Part shown: positions 8,488 through 16,530 of the stretch, in pieces | How positions within the stretch are numbered: position 1 is the stretch's first letter | Layout: each line of letters starts with the position of its first letter | NCBI RefSeq assembly: GCF_028747205.1 | Contig: NZ_CP112880.1 | Location: forward strand, 3,472,001 to 3,536,000 | Length of the DNA: 64,000 nucleotides | From: Streptomyces sp. CA-278952 | GTDB taxonomy: Bacteria; Actinomycetota; Actinomycetes; Streptomycetales; Streptomycetaceae | Direction: 5' to 3' | Notes under the pieces: generated by a model | Seen by the model: only the letters and a program-made list of their open reading frames with translations | The model's database searches: none | Told to the model about the DNA's origin: nothing | Made by a program: the position numbers and the translations under genes

Positions 8488-8757
8488 GTGGTCAGACCCT
8501 GGGAAGCCGATCCTGAAACCGGCTTCAAGAGACGCCTCGGAAAGTCGGCCCTGGAGCTGCGCGCCACCAGCACCGGACCCGAATGCCCGGATATCTGGGA
8601 GCTGGACAACGGCGACATCGCCGTGATCGGACGCGATCTCACCGGCTCCCTGGGGACGCGCCTGCCCGATGGGGTCTCCATCGGCCCCGATGAGCGGCTC
8701 GTGGTCATCCCCCGCAGAATGCTCGTCGCGGCGAAGGCGGACATCCCTGATGTTTGA
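8488..8757 (+). CDS. Small conserved hypothetical, first gene of STAND module
   Basis: This 89-residue protein starts at a GTG with a strong ribosome site (GAGGGGAGG, 8 bases upstream). It has a WELDNGDIAVIGRDLT segment at about residues 36-51 followed by a LPDGVSIGPDERLVVIPR stretch; I do not recognise a named domain. Genes of this type often precede DUF6879 genes in actinomycetes, which fits here: its stop overlaps the next start by 8 bases, so the two are translationally coupled. It probably works as a pair with that protein, for example as an antitoxin-like or regulatory partner, but this is inference from gene order only. Confidence 0.75.
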   Translation: MVRPWEADPETGFKRRLGKSALELRATSTGPECPDIWELDNGDIAVIGRDLTGSLGTRLPDGVSIGPDERLVVIPRRMLVAAKADIPDV

Positions 8758-9358
8758 ATGCTTCCGCAGCGGTGCCGGCGAAATCCTCACACGAGCCGAC
8801 TACCTCGCCGAGTTCAGTCGGGTCCACCAGGGCGACATCAACCTGCTCGCCAAGATCGAGCGCGGCCAGACGTTCAAGGAGCAAGGCTCTCCCAGCTGGG
8901 ACGCCTTCGCCTCCGGGGACTGGGCCGGGGCCCTCCGGCTGATCGAGAACGAGCGGGATGCGATTGCCGCCTACTTCCGGGATACCTCCCAACGCGGCCT
9001 CGTCTTCCGCAGGGTTCGTGTCGTGGAGTTCCCGGTGTCTCCCTATCTGCAGTGGGAGATGAACGTCTTCCGGCTCAGATCGGAGCTGGGCGAGGAGATC
9101 CGCGTGCTGGACGCCCGGAAGATCTCCGACCTGGAACGGGAGGCGCCCCTGCCCGAGGTCATCGTCCTCGGGCATTCGGTGATGTACGCCGTGATCTACG
9201 ACGACGAACTGCAGGGGGCGGGGGCCCGTCGCTTCACCGACCCCGGCCAGATCAGCCGGACGACCCGGGAGTTCGAGGCCCTGTACGCGATGGGCGAGGG
9301 GTTCCCGGAGTTCTTCGAGCGGGAGATCGCCCCGCTCGCCCCGCCCACCGTCCGCTGA
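8750..9358 (+). CDS. DUF6879 family protein
   Basis: This 202-residue protein matches the actinobacterial DUF6879 pattern: a RRVRVVEFPVSPYLQWEM segment near residue 88, acidic stretches and a C-terminal half with aromatic residues (VMYAVIYDDE, then YAMGEGFPEFFEREI). The family has no established reaction; members are often found beside XRE/DUF397 pairs or STAND NTPases. The ATG at 8750 overlaps the preceding gene's stop by 8 bases. The next gene starts 44 bp downstream with its own ribosome site, so all four genes to 11993 are likely one operon. A role as effector or signal-transfer component is possible but not shown. Confidence 0.75.
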   Translation: MFECFRSGAGEILTRADYLAEFSRVHQGDINLLAKIERGQTFKEQGSPSWDAFASGDWAGALRLIENERDAIAAYFRDTSQRGLVFRRVRVVEFPVSPYLQWEMNVFRLRSELGEEIRVLDARKISDLEREAPLPEVIVLGHSVMYAVIYDDELQGAGARRFTDPGQISRTTREFEALYAMGEGFPEFFEREIAPLAPPTVR

Positions 9359-9402
9359 CCGCGCGCACGCCAACGCCGACCGCAACGGAAGGAGCCTGCG
9401 TC

Positions 9403-9801
9403 ATGAACCCGGAGCTGGTCACGCTCGCGCAGAGCGCGAGCGTGACGCTCGTCGGTCTGATGGCGACCGACGCTTGGGAGCACACCAGGGACGGCTTCGT
9501 CACCCTCTGGCGGCGGGCCCGGCCCGAGCGCGCTGACGCGGTGGCCGCCGAACTCGACAACACCCGGGAGGATCTGGCAGCGGACGCCACCGTCGAGGAC
9601 GAACTGGCGGCCGAGTGGCAGGGCCGGATCCGGCGTTTGCTGATCGACCGACCTCAGATCGCGGTGGAGCTCCGAGGGCTGCTCGACGAGCTCGCCCCCG
9701 GTGGGGCAGCGCCCTCCACGACCGTCTCCCAACGCGCCACAGCCGCCGGGCACTCCAGGGTCTACCAGGCCGGCCGGGACCAGCACATCACCGAACGGTG
9801 A
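9403..9801 (+). CDS. Small adaptor-like protein with C-terminal DQHITE motif
   Basis: This 132-residue protein has a hydrophobic N-terminal segment (LVTLAQSASVTLVGLM, residues 5-20), a charged helical middle (residues 35-105) and a C-terminal tail RVYQAGRDQHITER. Nearly the same tail motif (GRVFQSAGDQHITEH) occurs at residues 12-26 of the STAND NTPase encoded next. Short motifs of this kind are known to recur in actinobacterial STAND clusters. The start ATG has GGAAGGAG 9 bases upstream. The gene's TGA overlaps the GTG of the NTPase by 4 bases. A membrane-proximal adaptor that docks on the NTPase through the shared motif is my inference. Confidence 0.7.
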   Translation: MNPELVTLAQSASVTLVGLMATDAWEHTRDGFVTLWRRARPERADAVAAELDNTREDLAADATVEDELAAEWQGRIRRLLIDRPQIAVELRGLLDELAPGGAAPSTTVSQRATAAGHSRVYQAGRDQHITER

Positions 9802-11993
9802 ACGGATCGACCGAGGGTCGGGCGGAGGGCAACGGCCGCGTCTTCCAGAGCGCCGGTGACCAGCACATCACCGAGCACCACCACCATGGACAACGGGCGT
9901 TCCCGCCCGGGCCCGCTCCCGACTCCGTGCGGCGACCGGCGGTAGGGCGCGCACCGGTCGTCCTGCGCGACCGGCTGGAGCTGATGACACAACTGCGGTC
10001 GGCCCTGGAGGACGGCGGAGCGGAGCAGGTCTACGTACTTCACGGCCTGGGCGGATGCGGCAAGACCGCCGTCGCCTCGGAGGCCTTTCGTATCGCGACC
10101 GGCGAAGGCGACCGCGTCGGCCTGTGGGTCAACGCTCCCGACCTGGCCTCACTGCGCGCGGGAATGCTCGCCGTCGCCGCCGACCGAGGTGCGGGCGAAG
10201 GCGAGCTCGCCGCTGCCCGCAACGGGCTGCGTGCGGCTGCGGACCTGGTGTGGGAGAGGCTGGACCGCTCCGACCAGCCGTGGTTACTGGTGATCGACAA
10301 CGCCGACGCCCCGGCCATCCTGCGCGAAGGCAACTGGCTGCGCACCAGTCCGCGCGGCATCACTCTGGTCACCACCCGCCAGGTCGCCGCCCATTGGTGG
10401 CCCGGTGCGACCCTTCATCACGTCGGGGTACTGCCGCGCGAGGACGCGGCTCAAGTGCTGTGCGATCTGGCGCCGGAAAGGGGCACCGCGGAGGAGGCGG
10501 CCGAGATCGCCGATCGGCTGGGCCGGCTGCCACTGGCGCTCACCCTCGCGGGCGGCTTTCTGGCACATCAGGTGATCAGTCCCTGGAGCATGGCGGAGTA
10601 CGGACAGGCCCTCGACCGCGGCAACGAGGTGGACCACATCGAGCTTCTTGATCAGGGGGCCGCATACAGCGGCGGCGACGCCTCCCGCCATCTCGCCAGC
10701 ACCACCTGGGAACTGTCGCTGGACGCTCTGCGTGCTCAAGGGCTGCCGCAAGCCACGATGCTGGTCCGCCTGCTCAGCTGCTGGTCCCACGACCCGCTGC
10801 CCCTCCAGCTGCTGACAGGGTCGGACATCGATACGGTCGTGCCCCGGGCGCGGGTGGAGTCGGCGCTCCGGGGCCTGCTCGACCACTCCCTCACCCGTCT
10901 GGCTCCCGGCCCGCCCCGCTGTCTGCGAACCCACGGCGTGCTGCTGGACAGCATCGCCCGCAGCACCCCGGCCGATCAGCACGACGTGCTGGTGAGGACC
11001 GCCGCGGAGCTGCTCGGCGCGGTCGTTCCGGACGTGTCGCGGCCGTGGGCGCGTGAGGACCCGACCCTCGCCCCGTACGTACCGCACACGCTGGCGTTGC
11101 TGCGGCGGGCGACCCAGTGGGCGGGGGTGGGGCCGGCGGCCCTGGCACGCGTACTGGAATGCACGTTGCGACTGGCGGTCGCACTCCACCGAGCCGGGGA
11201 CTACGCGTCCGCCCTGTCTGTGGCGCAGGATGCGGTGGCACGCGGGACGCAGGTACTGGAGGCGAGCCACCCCGCGGTGATCGCCATCCGCCAACGCGCG
11301 GGCCGTTCCCTCTACCGGCTCGGGCGGTATGAAGAGGCGGAGGCGGCCCATCGCCTCGCCCTGGCGGATTGCACCGCCGTGTTCGGTGCGAGCGCCGTCG
11401 AGACACTGGAGAGCTGCGCGGGGCTGTCACCGGTGCTCGTCTGGGTTCTCGACCAGAAGGACGAGGCGGTGGCGCTGGTGCGGCGCGCGGTCGAGGGCCG
11501 CACCGCCCTGCTCGGCCCGACCCACCCGTCCACGCTGATCGCGCGGACGTACCTGCTGGAGTTCACTGCCGGTCCTGAGACACATCCGGACGCCGGAGCC
11601 GCCTTGGTGGCGGACTGTCGCAGCGAGGTCGGTCCCGGGCACCCCATCACCCTGGACGCCGAGCTGAACCACGGCTTCGCCCTCGTCACCGCCGGCCGCC
11701 AGTCCCAGGCTCTTCCTCTCGTCCGCGGCGTGGTCACGGGCTCCGAGCACACCTATGGGATCGAACATCCGAAGACGCTCGCCGCCCGTTCCCTGCTGAG
11801 TCGCGTACTCGGCGAGCTCGGACAGTTCCAGGAGGCGGCAGAGCAGGCAGGCTTGGTGGCGGAAGCACGGGCGCGCGTACTGGGGGCCGGGCATCCATGG
11901 ACCCAGTGGTCGCTGGATCGTCTCGCAGAGCGCCGGCACGCCCTGGACGACGGCCGAAGCACTGGCGGTGGAGACGAAGGACAGACGCCGTAG
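9798..11993 (+). CDS. STAND NTPase: NB-ARC domain with TPR repeats
   Basis: This 731-residue protein is a signal-transducing ATPase. After the tag motif at residues 12-26 comes an NB-ARC core: Walker A GLGGCGKT (residues 83-90), Walker B LLVIDNAD (Asp167), a sensor RGITLVTTR and a GxP-type LGRLPLALTLAGG. A winged-helix region follows, and the C-terminal 300 residues carry TPR_12-type repeats (for example HPAVIAIRQRAGRSLYRLGRYEEAEAAH, split by positions 11270-11350), the usual sensor part. No enzymatic effector domain is fused, so the effector must be another protein, perhaps of the same operon. The GTG at 9798 overlaps the previous stop; upstream codons in this frame only shadow the adaptor gene. 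Such proteins act in regulation or anti-phage defence; which one applies here is unknown. Confidence 0.88.
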   Translation: MNGSTEGRAEGNGRVFQSAGDQHITEHHHHGQRAFPPGPAPDSVRRPAVGRAPVVLRDRLELMTQLRSALEDGGAEQVYVLHGLGGCGKTAVASEAFRIATGEGDRVGLWVNAPDLASLRAGMLAVAADRGAGEGELAAARNGLRAAADLVWERLDRSDQPWLLVIDNADAPAILREGNWLRTSPRGITLVTTRQVAAHWWPGATLHHVGVLPREDAAQVLCDLAPERGTAEEAAEIADRLGRLPLALTLAGGFLAHQVISPWSMAEYGQALDRGNEVDHIELLDQGAAYSGGDASRHLASTTWELSLDALRAQGLPQATMLVRLLSCWSHDPLPLQLLTGSDIDTVVPRARVESALRGLLDHSLTRLAPGPPRCLRTHGVLLDSIARSTPADQHDVLVRTAAELLGAVVPDVSRPWAREDPTLAPYVPHTLALLRRATQWAGVGPAALARVLECTLRLAVALHRAGDYASALSVAQDAVARGTQVLEASHPAVIAIRQRAGRSLYRLGRYEEAEAAHRLALADCTAVFGASAVETLESCAGLSPVLVWVLDQKDEAVALVRRAVEGRTALLGPTHPSTLIARTYLLEFTAGPETHPDAGAALVADCRSEVGPGHPITLDAELNHGFALVTAGRQSQALPLVRGVVTGSEHTYGIEHPKTLAARSLLSRVLGELGQFQEAAEQAGLVAEARARVLGAGHPWTQWSLDRLAERRHALDDGRSTGGGDEGQTP

Positions 11994-12020
11994 CCTGCCT
12001 CGTCCGCCGAGTCCAGCCGC

Positions 12021-12120
12021 TCACCCCGCCCGCCTCCTCGTCAGGAACGTCAGCGCGACGAGCGTCGCCACCGGTCCGGCCACCCACAACAGCGGCCAGT
12101 CGGCTGCGCCCAGCAGGCCG
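12021..12120 (-). pseudogene. 3'-terminal remnant of a PIG-V-like mannosyltransferase gene
   Basis: The minus strand encodes about 30 residues ending PVATLVALTFLTRRRAG and a stop, matching the C-terminus of the intact mannosyltransferase at 15059-16333 (PVTTLVALTFLTGRWAG). At DNA level 58 of 63 bases of 12021-12083 match 15059-15121. The rest of the gene is missing; the araC-type gene's stop codon begins immediately at 12121. This is a leftover of a second copy. Confidence 0.75.
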
Positions 12121-13071
12121 TCATCTCGGCTCTGCCCGGAACGCCCGGCGGTAGGCGCCCGGCGTCGTGCCCAGGGCGTCGAGGAAACGTCTGCGGAGGT
12201 TGGTGGCCGAGGAGAGCCCGACGCGGCGGGCGACGGTGTCCACCGGAAGATCGGAGGATTCCAACAGCTCCCGGGCGGCGGTGACCCGCTGTGCGAGCAG
12301 CCACCGTCCCGGGCTGGTGCCGAGCTGCTCGGTGAAGCGACGGGCCAGGGTGCGCGTGGAGCAACCGGCCTGTGCGGCCAGGTCCTCGACGGCCAGCGGT
12401 GCGTCGAGGCGGCCCGTCGCCCACTCGACCAGCGGCGCGAGCGAGCCGTCGACCTGGGAGGAGTGGGGCGGCGCGGCGTACTGGAGTTGCCCCCCTTCGC
12501 GGTGGGGCGGCATGACCATGTTCCGGGAGACGTGTGCGGCGTACTCGGCGCCCTGGTCGGCCCGTACCAGGTGCAGGCACAGATCGATCCCGGCCCCGGC
12601 GCCCGCGCTCGTGGCGACGTCGCCGTGGTCCACGTACAGTACGTCCGGGTCGAGGCGGACGGCCGGGAACCGCGCGGCGAACTCGTCCGCCAGGGCCCAG
12701 TGAGTGGTCGCCGAGCGGCCGTCGAGCAGACCGGCGTGGGCCAGGGCGAACGCGCCGGAGCAGATGCTGACCACGCGTGCGCCCCGCTCGTGCGCACGGC
12801 GCAGAGCCCGTACGACAGCGGGCGACGGGGGTTCGTCGGTGGGCAGCCAGCCAGGGACGATGACGGTGGCCGCCCGGTCCAGGGCGTCAAGGCTCTCCGT
12901 GACGAGCATGTCGTATCCGGCGCGCGTGGCGACAGGGCCCGGGGTCTCGGCGCATACGCCGAAGCTGTAACGGGTGGCCAGCTCGCGTCGCGCGATGCCG
13001 AACACCTCGGCGGCACAGGCGAGTTCGAAGGTCGATTGGGGTGCGTGGACGAGTGCCGTTACACGGTGCAT
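12121..13071 (-). CDS. GlxA/FtrA family AraC-type transcriptional regulator
   Basis: This 316-residue regulator joins an N-terminal class I glutamine-amidotransferase-like (DJ-1/PfpI) domain, with the nucleophile-elbow-like SICSGAFALA at about residues 98-107, to a C-terminal AraC HTH pair (LAVEDLAAQAGCSTRTLARRF, then VGLSSATNLRRRF). The start ATG at 13071 fits the family (MHRVTALVHAP); the frame stays open to 13143 but that overlaps the divergent cupin start. It is divergent from the cupin gene at 13142, its most likely target. The ligand sensed by the DJ-1-like domain is unknown. The gene lies within the block bracketed by the 63-bp direct repeats. Confidence 0.88.
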   Translation of the reverse strand: MHRVTALVHAPQSTFELACAAEVFGIARRELATRYSFGVCAETPGPVATRAGYDMLVTESLDALDRAATVIVPGWLPTDEPPSPAVVRALRRAHERGARVVSICSGAFALAHAGLLDGRSATTHWALADEFAARFPAVRLDPDVLYVDHGDVATSAGAGAGIDLCLHLVRADQGAEYAAHVSRNMVMPPHREGGQLQYAAPPHSSQVDGSLAPLVEWATGRLDAPLAVEDLAAQAGCSTRTLARRFTEQLGTSPGRWLLAQRVTAARELLESSDLPVDTVARRVGLSSATNLRRRFLDALGTTPGAYRRAFRAEPR

Positions 13072-13141
13072 GGCAGGAAAGTACCGGAGAACGTCAATCG
13101 AGACACTGGGCGGGGCGTCGGCAGTCGACGAGGCTTGCCCC

Positions 13142-13528
13142 ATGACGAAGCAGAAGCCACGAACGGCACAGAAGACTCAGGCAGAAGACACTTCGATGCG
13201 GGCGAGCGGACAGCTGCCCGGCTATGTCTGGTCCACCGCGCACGACGCTCCCACGCATGAGCTTTTCCCCGGCATTCGCCTGCGCCCCCTGTGGAGCGGC
13301 GGGAACGGCGCGAAGGCACAGCTGCTGGAGATGGATCCGCACACGTGCTGGGAGGGCATCGACGTGCACGAACCGGGGCCGGAAGAGGTTTTCGTGGTCT
13401 CCGGTGTCTTCAACGACGGCCAACGGGACTACCCCGCAGGCTCGTTCATCCACGCTCCCGCCGGCTCGTGGCACATCCCGCAGACGACGTCGGGCTGCAC
13501 GCTCTTCGTCTTCTACCCCGAAGGCTGA
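13142..13528 (+). CDS. Cupin domain protein (ChrR-type cupin)
   Basis: This 128-residue protein is a single beta-barrel cupin. It has the metal-binding pattern around HEPGPEEVFVVSG (residues 76-88) and GSFIHAPAGSWHIP (residues 99-112), giving His/Glu/His ligands as in ChrR-like cupins. These proteins bind metals and either sense oxidants or catalyse dioxygenase or isomerase reactions; the activity here is unknown. The ATG at 13142 is used, though the ATG at 13196 (MRASGQLPGYVW) would also leave the whole domain intact. It is divergent from an AraC-type regulator, with only 70 bp between the starts. Confidence 0.8.
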   Translation: MTKQKPRTAQKTQAEDTSMRASGQLPGYVWSTAHDAPTHELFPGIRLRPLWSGGNGAKAQLLEMDPHTCWEGIDVHEPGPEEVFVVSGVFNDGQRDYPAGSFIHAPAGSWHIPQTTSGCTLFVFYPEG

Positions 13529-13565
13529 GCGCCCGAGACCCGGGTGCCGCGCTTGCTGCGGCCGG

Positions 13566-13892
13566 TCACGGCAGGTCTTCGAGGCGCTCCATGTGCTCCT
13601 CGCCCCACTCGCCGAGCGGCATCAGCGCGGCGACCAGTGAGCGGCCGAAGTCGGTCAGCGAGTACTCCACCTTGGGCGGCACCTGCTCGTGCACCTCTCG
13701 GTGGACGAGCCCGGCCGCCTCCAGCTCGCGCAGTTGCAGCGTCAGCATCCGCTCGCTGATCCCGGCGACCGTCCGCCGCAACTCCCCGAAGCGCAAGCGC
13801 TCTTCCTCACCGAGCCAGAAGAGGATCAGCCCTTTCCATTTTCCGCCCATGACGGCGATGGCGGCGTCGAATCCGCAGGTGTACTTCCGCAC
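13566..13892 (-). CDS. HxlR family transcriptional regulator
   Basis: This 108-residue winged-helix regulator shows the typical HxlR opening (RKYTCGFDAAIAVMGGKWKG, including the conserved redox-type Cys near residue 5), recognition region LTLQLRELEAAGLVHRE and a wing ending VEYSLTDFG. The GTG at 13892 is chosen because GGGAGGGG lies 5 bases upstream and family proteins start there. It is divergent from the dehydrogenase at 14037, and a perfect palindromic operator lies between them, so it most likely controls that gene and itself. HxlR proteins commonly respond to aldehydes, quinones or thiol stress through the N-terminal Cys. Confidence 0.9.
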   Translation of the reverse strand: MRKYTCGFDAAIAVMGGKWKGLILFWLGEEERLRFGELRRTVAGISERMLTLQLRELEAAGLVHREVHEQVPPKVEYSLTDFGRSLVAALMPLGEWGEEHMERLEDLP

Positions 13893-13924
13893 GGCCCCTC
13901 CCACTTCCCCTGACAAGAGTGTGG

Positions 13925-13947
13925 GTACCGAACAAAAATGTCGGTAC
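13925..13947. promoter_or_regulatory. Probable HxlR operator
   Basis: GTACCGA (13925-13931) and TCGGTAC (13941-13947) are perfect inverted arms with a 9-bp AT-rich spacer. The site lies 33 bp upstream of the HxlR start and 90 bp before the divergent dehydrogenase gene. Size and AT-rich centre fit dimeric HxlR binding sites. Confidence 0.7.
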
Positions 13948-14036
13948 TTGTGCAATCTATCGTGCCGCCACAGCATGGAGATCACCGAAGCCCGGGACGT
14001 CCGAGCTTCCCGCAACTCCCCTTACAGGAGCGGAAG

Positions 14037-14969
14037 ATGCCCATGCATAACGAGAGCCAGAACGAGAAGCAGAAGCAGAACCAGCACCAGCGCCCGACCC
14101 CCGTGACCGTCATCGGCCTGGGCGCGATGGGCAGCGCACTGGCGGCGGCCTTCCTGGCGGCGGGGCACCCGACCACGGTGTGGAACAGAACCGCGTCGCG
14201 GGCTGCCCCGCTCGTCGCCAAGGGCGCCGCGCATCCGGAGACCGTGGCGGAGGCCGTCGCGGCGGGCCCGTTGGTGATCACCTGCCTGACGACGTACGAG
14301 GACACCATCGAGGCCCTGGGGCCGGCGGCCGCCGCGCTGGAGGGCCGGGACCTCGTGACGCTCAACAGCGGTTCCCCGGCCGGCGCCCGCCGCACGGCGG
14401 AGTGGGCGCGAGGGCACGGCGCACGGTACCTCGGCGGTGCGATCAAGAACGTACCGCCGGCGGTGGGCGCCGAGGACACGCTCCTCTACTACAGCGGCGA
14501 CGCCACGGTCTTCACCACGCACGAGCCGGTACTGCGGGTGCTGGGCGGGGACACCGTGTATCTCGGTGCGGACCCGGACCTCGCCGCCCTGTACGAGATG
14601 GCGGTGGGCGGCACGCTGCTGCCCGCCCTCGTCGGCTTCTTCCAGGGGGCGGCGGCGCTGCGGGCACGTGGCCTGGAGGCGGCTTCGATGGTGCGGTTCA
14701 GCGAACAGTGGTTGCAGATGATCGCTTCGGTGCTGCCCGTGCTGGCCCGGGAGATCGACAGCGGCGACTACAGCGAGCCGCTGTCGTCGGTGAACGTCTT
14801 CGTGGCCGGGGCAGCGCACGATGCGGAGCTCGGGAAGGAGGCGGGGCTCGACGTGGAGTGGCACAAGCCGTTCCACGAGCTGTTGGAGCGGGCGGTGGAG
14901 GCCGGCTACGGGACACAGAGCATCGCAGCGCTGACGGAGATCCTCAAGGATCCCCGGCCCGCCGCGTAG
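14037..14969 (+). CDS. NAD(P)-dependent dehydrogenase, beta-HAD/imine-reductase-like
   Basis: This 310-residue enzyme has an N-terminal Rossmann fold (VIGLGAMGSALAAAFLAAGH, residues 23-42; NRT at 48-50 favours NADPH) and a helical C-terminal domain ending in a HKPFHELLERAVEAGYG segment. The architecture is that of the 6-phosphogluconate/3-hydroxyisobutyrate dehydrogenase superfamily, and the C-terminal half resembles imine reductases more than hydroxyacid dehydrogenases. The ATG at 14037 has AGGAG 6 bases upstream. Residues 4-18 are an odd Gln/Asn/Lys-rich tail encoded by AG-rich repeats. It is divergent from the HxlR regulator and likely induced with it. The natural substrate is unknown. Confidence 0.85.
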   Translation: MPMHNESQNEKQKQNQHQRPTPVTVIGLGAMGSALAAAFLAAGHPTTVWNRTASRAAPLVAKGAAHPETVAEAVAAGPLVITCLTTYEDTIEALGPAAAALEGRDLVTLNSGSPAGARRTAEWARGHGARYLGGAIKNVPPAVGAEDTLLYYSGDATVFTTHEPVLRVLGGDTVYLGADPDLAALYEMAVGGTLLPALVGFFQGAAALRARGLEAASMVRFSEQWLQMIASVLPVLAREIDSGDYSEPLSSVNVFVAGAAHDAELGKEAGLDVEWHKPFHELLERAVEAGYGTQSIAALTEILKDPRPAA

Positions 14970-15058
14970 AGCCCCATCGGGCCGCATAGAGCCCCGGCGG
15001 GCCGCAGAGGCCCACCCCGGGGCGCGTCATCGGCACGGGTGCCGCAGGCCGGACGTGC

Positions 15059-16333
15059 TCACCCCGCCCACCTCCCCGTCAGGAACGTCAGCGCGACGAG
15101 CGTCGTCACCGGCGCGGCCACACTCAGGTACGCCGTCCTGAACCACGGCCTCCGCAGGCTCAGCGCCGCCAGGCCGATCCACAGCGGCCACCACAGCAGC
15201 GTCGCGCGCGGGATCGACGTGTACCAGTACGAGGTGCCCAGGGCCCAGAGGCTGAGGGCCACGTACAGTGCCTCGGGCCAGCGGCGGCGATACAGGAGCA
15301 CGGCCACCAGCGCGAGCCCCACCAGCATCGCCAGGAGTTCCGCCTGGAACATGAGCGCGTAGCCGGTCGTCTGCGTGTGGCCGAACGCCCCGCTCCACGT
15401 GTTCGCCCACGCCTCCCACGGGGTGTGGAACGTCCGGTGCCACCCGCGTTCCTGGGCGTGCGTCCACGCCATCCAGTCGCCGGTCCGCGCATGCAGATAC
15501 CAGCTGTACGCGGCCGGGGGCAGCGCCGGAAGCAGCGTCCAGCCCGCCGCTCGCCAGCTCCGCCGGTCCCGCTTCTCCCGGGCGGTCAGCACGAAGAGCA
15601 GGGCGATGGCGGCGGCGAGGAACAGGCCGCTGACGCGCACTGTCGTCGCCAGCGCCGTCAGCACGGCGGCGAGCGCCCAGCGGTGCCGCACGGCGGCGAG
15701 CCAGGCGGGCAGGGCGAACGCGAGGAACAGCGCCTCCGTGTAGCCGGCGGCCAGGAACACCGCGCAGGGCGAGAGCAGGAAGAGAACAGCCGTACGGCGG
15801 CCCGCCGCGTCCTCGGGCAGATACGCCCGCGCGATACGGGCCAGGGCCAGTACGGCCACCGCCCCCGCGACGAACGAGATCAGCAGCCCGGCCGCCGTCC
15901 AGTCCGGCACCACCGTGTGCACGGCCCGGAGCAGGAAGGGGTAGCCGGGGAAGAACGCCTCCCGGTTGTCCCAGCCGCTCGTCCACGGGCCCGTGTCGGC
16001 GGGGAAGTAGCCGTCGCGCGCTATGTGGAGGTAGTGGTTCGCGTCCCACCGCTGGAAGGACGCGAGTACGGGCGCCGCCTCTCGCGTGCCGGGGCGGGCG
16101 GGGAACAGCCAGCGGGCGAAGTAGGCCGTGATCCACAGGGATATTCGGGTCAGGAGGTAGAGCCACAGCACCGCCCGGTCGTCCGGGGTCAGGCGGGCCG
16201 CCGCCCGGCGGAGCCGCCCCGCCGGGGGCTCGGCCGGTTCGGCGATCCGGCGCCCGGAGCGCGAGGGCGTCCGGGGCTCGGGTGGTACGGGGTGGCCGGC
16301 GGGAGGCCGCAGCCCGGGAGAGAGCGTGGACAA
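15059..16333 (-). CDS. PIG-V-like mannosyltransferase, integral membrane
   Basis: This 424-residue polytopic protein (about ten helices after a 45-residue basic N-terminus) fits the bacterial PIG-V/GT-C mannosyltransferases, which move mannose from a polyprenol phosphate donor onto lipids or proteins at the outer membrane face. The first extracellular loop carries the key WDANHYLHIARDGYF motif (the acidic Asp after Trp, near residue 97) and later WDNREAFFPGYPFLLR. Its last 20 codons are duplicated as a fragment at 12021-12120. There is no operon partner: the next gene upstream is the sigma-partner at 16529, 195 bp away. Confidence 0.88.
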   Translation of the reverse strand: MSTLSPGLRPPAGHPVPPEPRTPSRSGRRIAEPAEPPAGRLRRAAARLTPDDRAVLWLYLLTRISLWITAYFARWLFPARPGTREAAPVLASFQRWDANHYLHIARDGYFPADTGPWTSGWDNREAFFPGYPFLLRAVHTVVPDWTAAGLLISFVAGAVAVLALARIARAYLPEDAAGRRTAVLFLLSPCAVFLAAGYTEALFLAFALPAWLAAVRHRWALAAVLTALATTVRVSGLFLAAAIALLFVLTAREKRDRRSWRAAGWTLLPALPPAAYSWYLHARTGDWMAWTHAQERGWHRTFHTPWEAWANTWSGAFGHTQTTGYALMFQAELLAMLVGLALVAVLLYRRRWPEALYVALSLWALGTSYWYTSIPRATLLWWPLWIGLAALSLRRPWFRTAYLSVAAPVTTLVALTFLTGRWAG

Positions 16334-16480
16334 CTGAGGCGCCTTTCGGGCGTGCCTCGCGGATACGCGGATACGTCGAGGCGTAAGGGATCGCCCGGTG
16401 AGGTCGCCGGGGCGGGATGGGAGAGAGGAAGGAAGGCGTGGGGGCTCGGGCCGACTCGGGTACGACGGCGGCGCGGCATT

Positions 16481-16530
16481 AGTCGGTGCCAGTCGGTGTC
16501 CGTCGGTGCCAGTCGGTGTCGGTCGGTGTC
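16481..16530. repeat. Five tandem 10-bp repeats
   Basis: Five 10-bp units of NGTCGGTGYC lie head to tail at 16481, 16491, 16501, 16511 and 16521. They sit just 3' of the stop of the minus-strand gene at 16529, overlapping its last base pairs. The helical-turn spacing is striking, but slippage is the simplest explanation. Confidence 0.85.

Noticed and set aside
16481..16530. CRISPR-like repeats
   Set aside because: Units are 10 bp with no spacers. The same applies to the arrays at 2761, 23389, 29391 and 45907; no cas genes are present.
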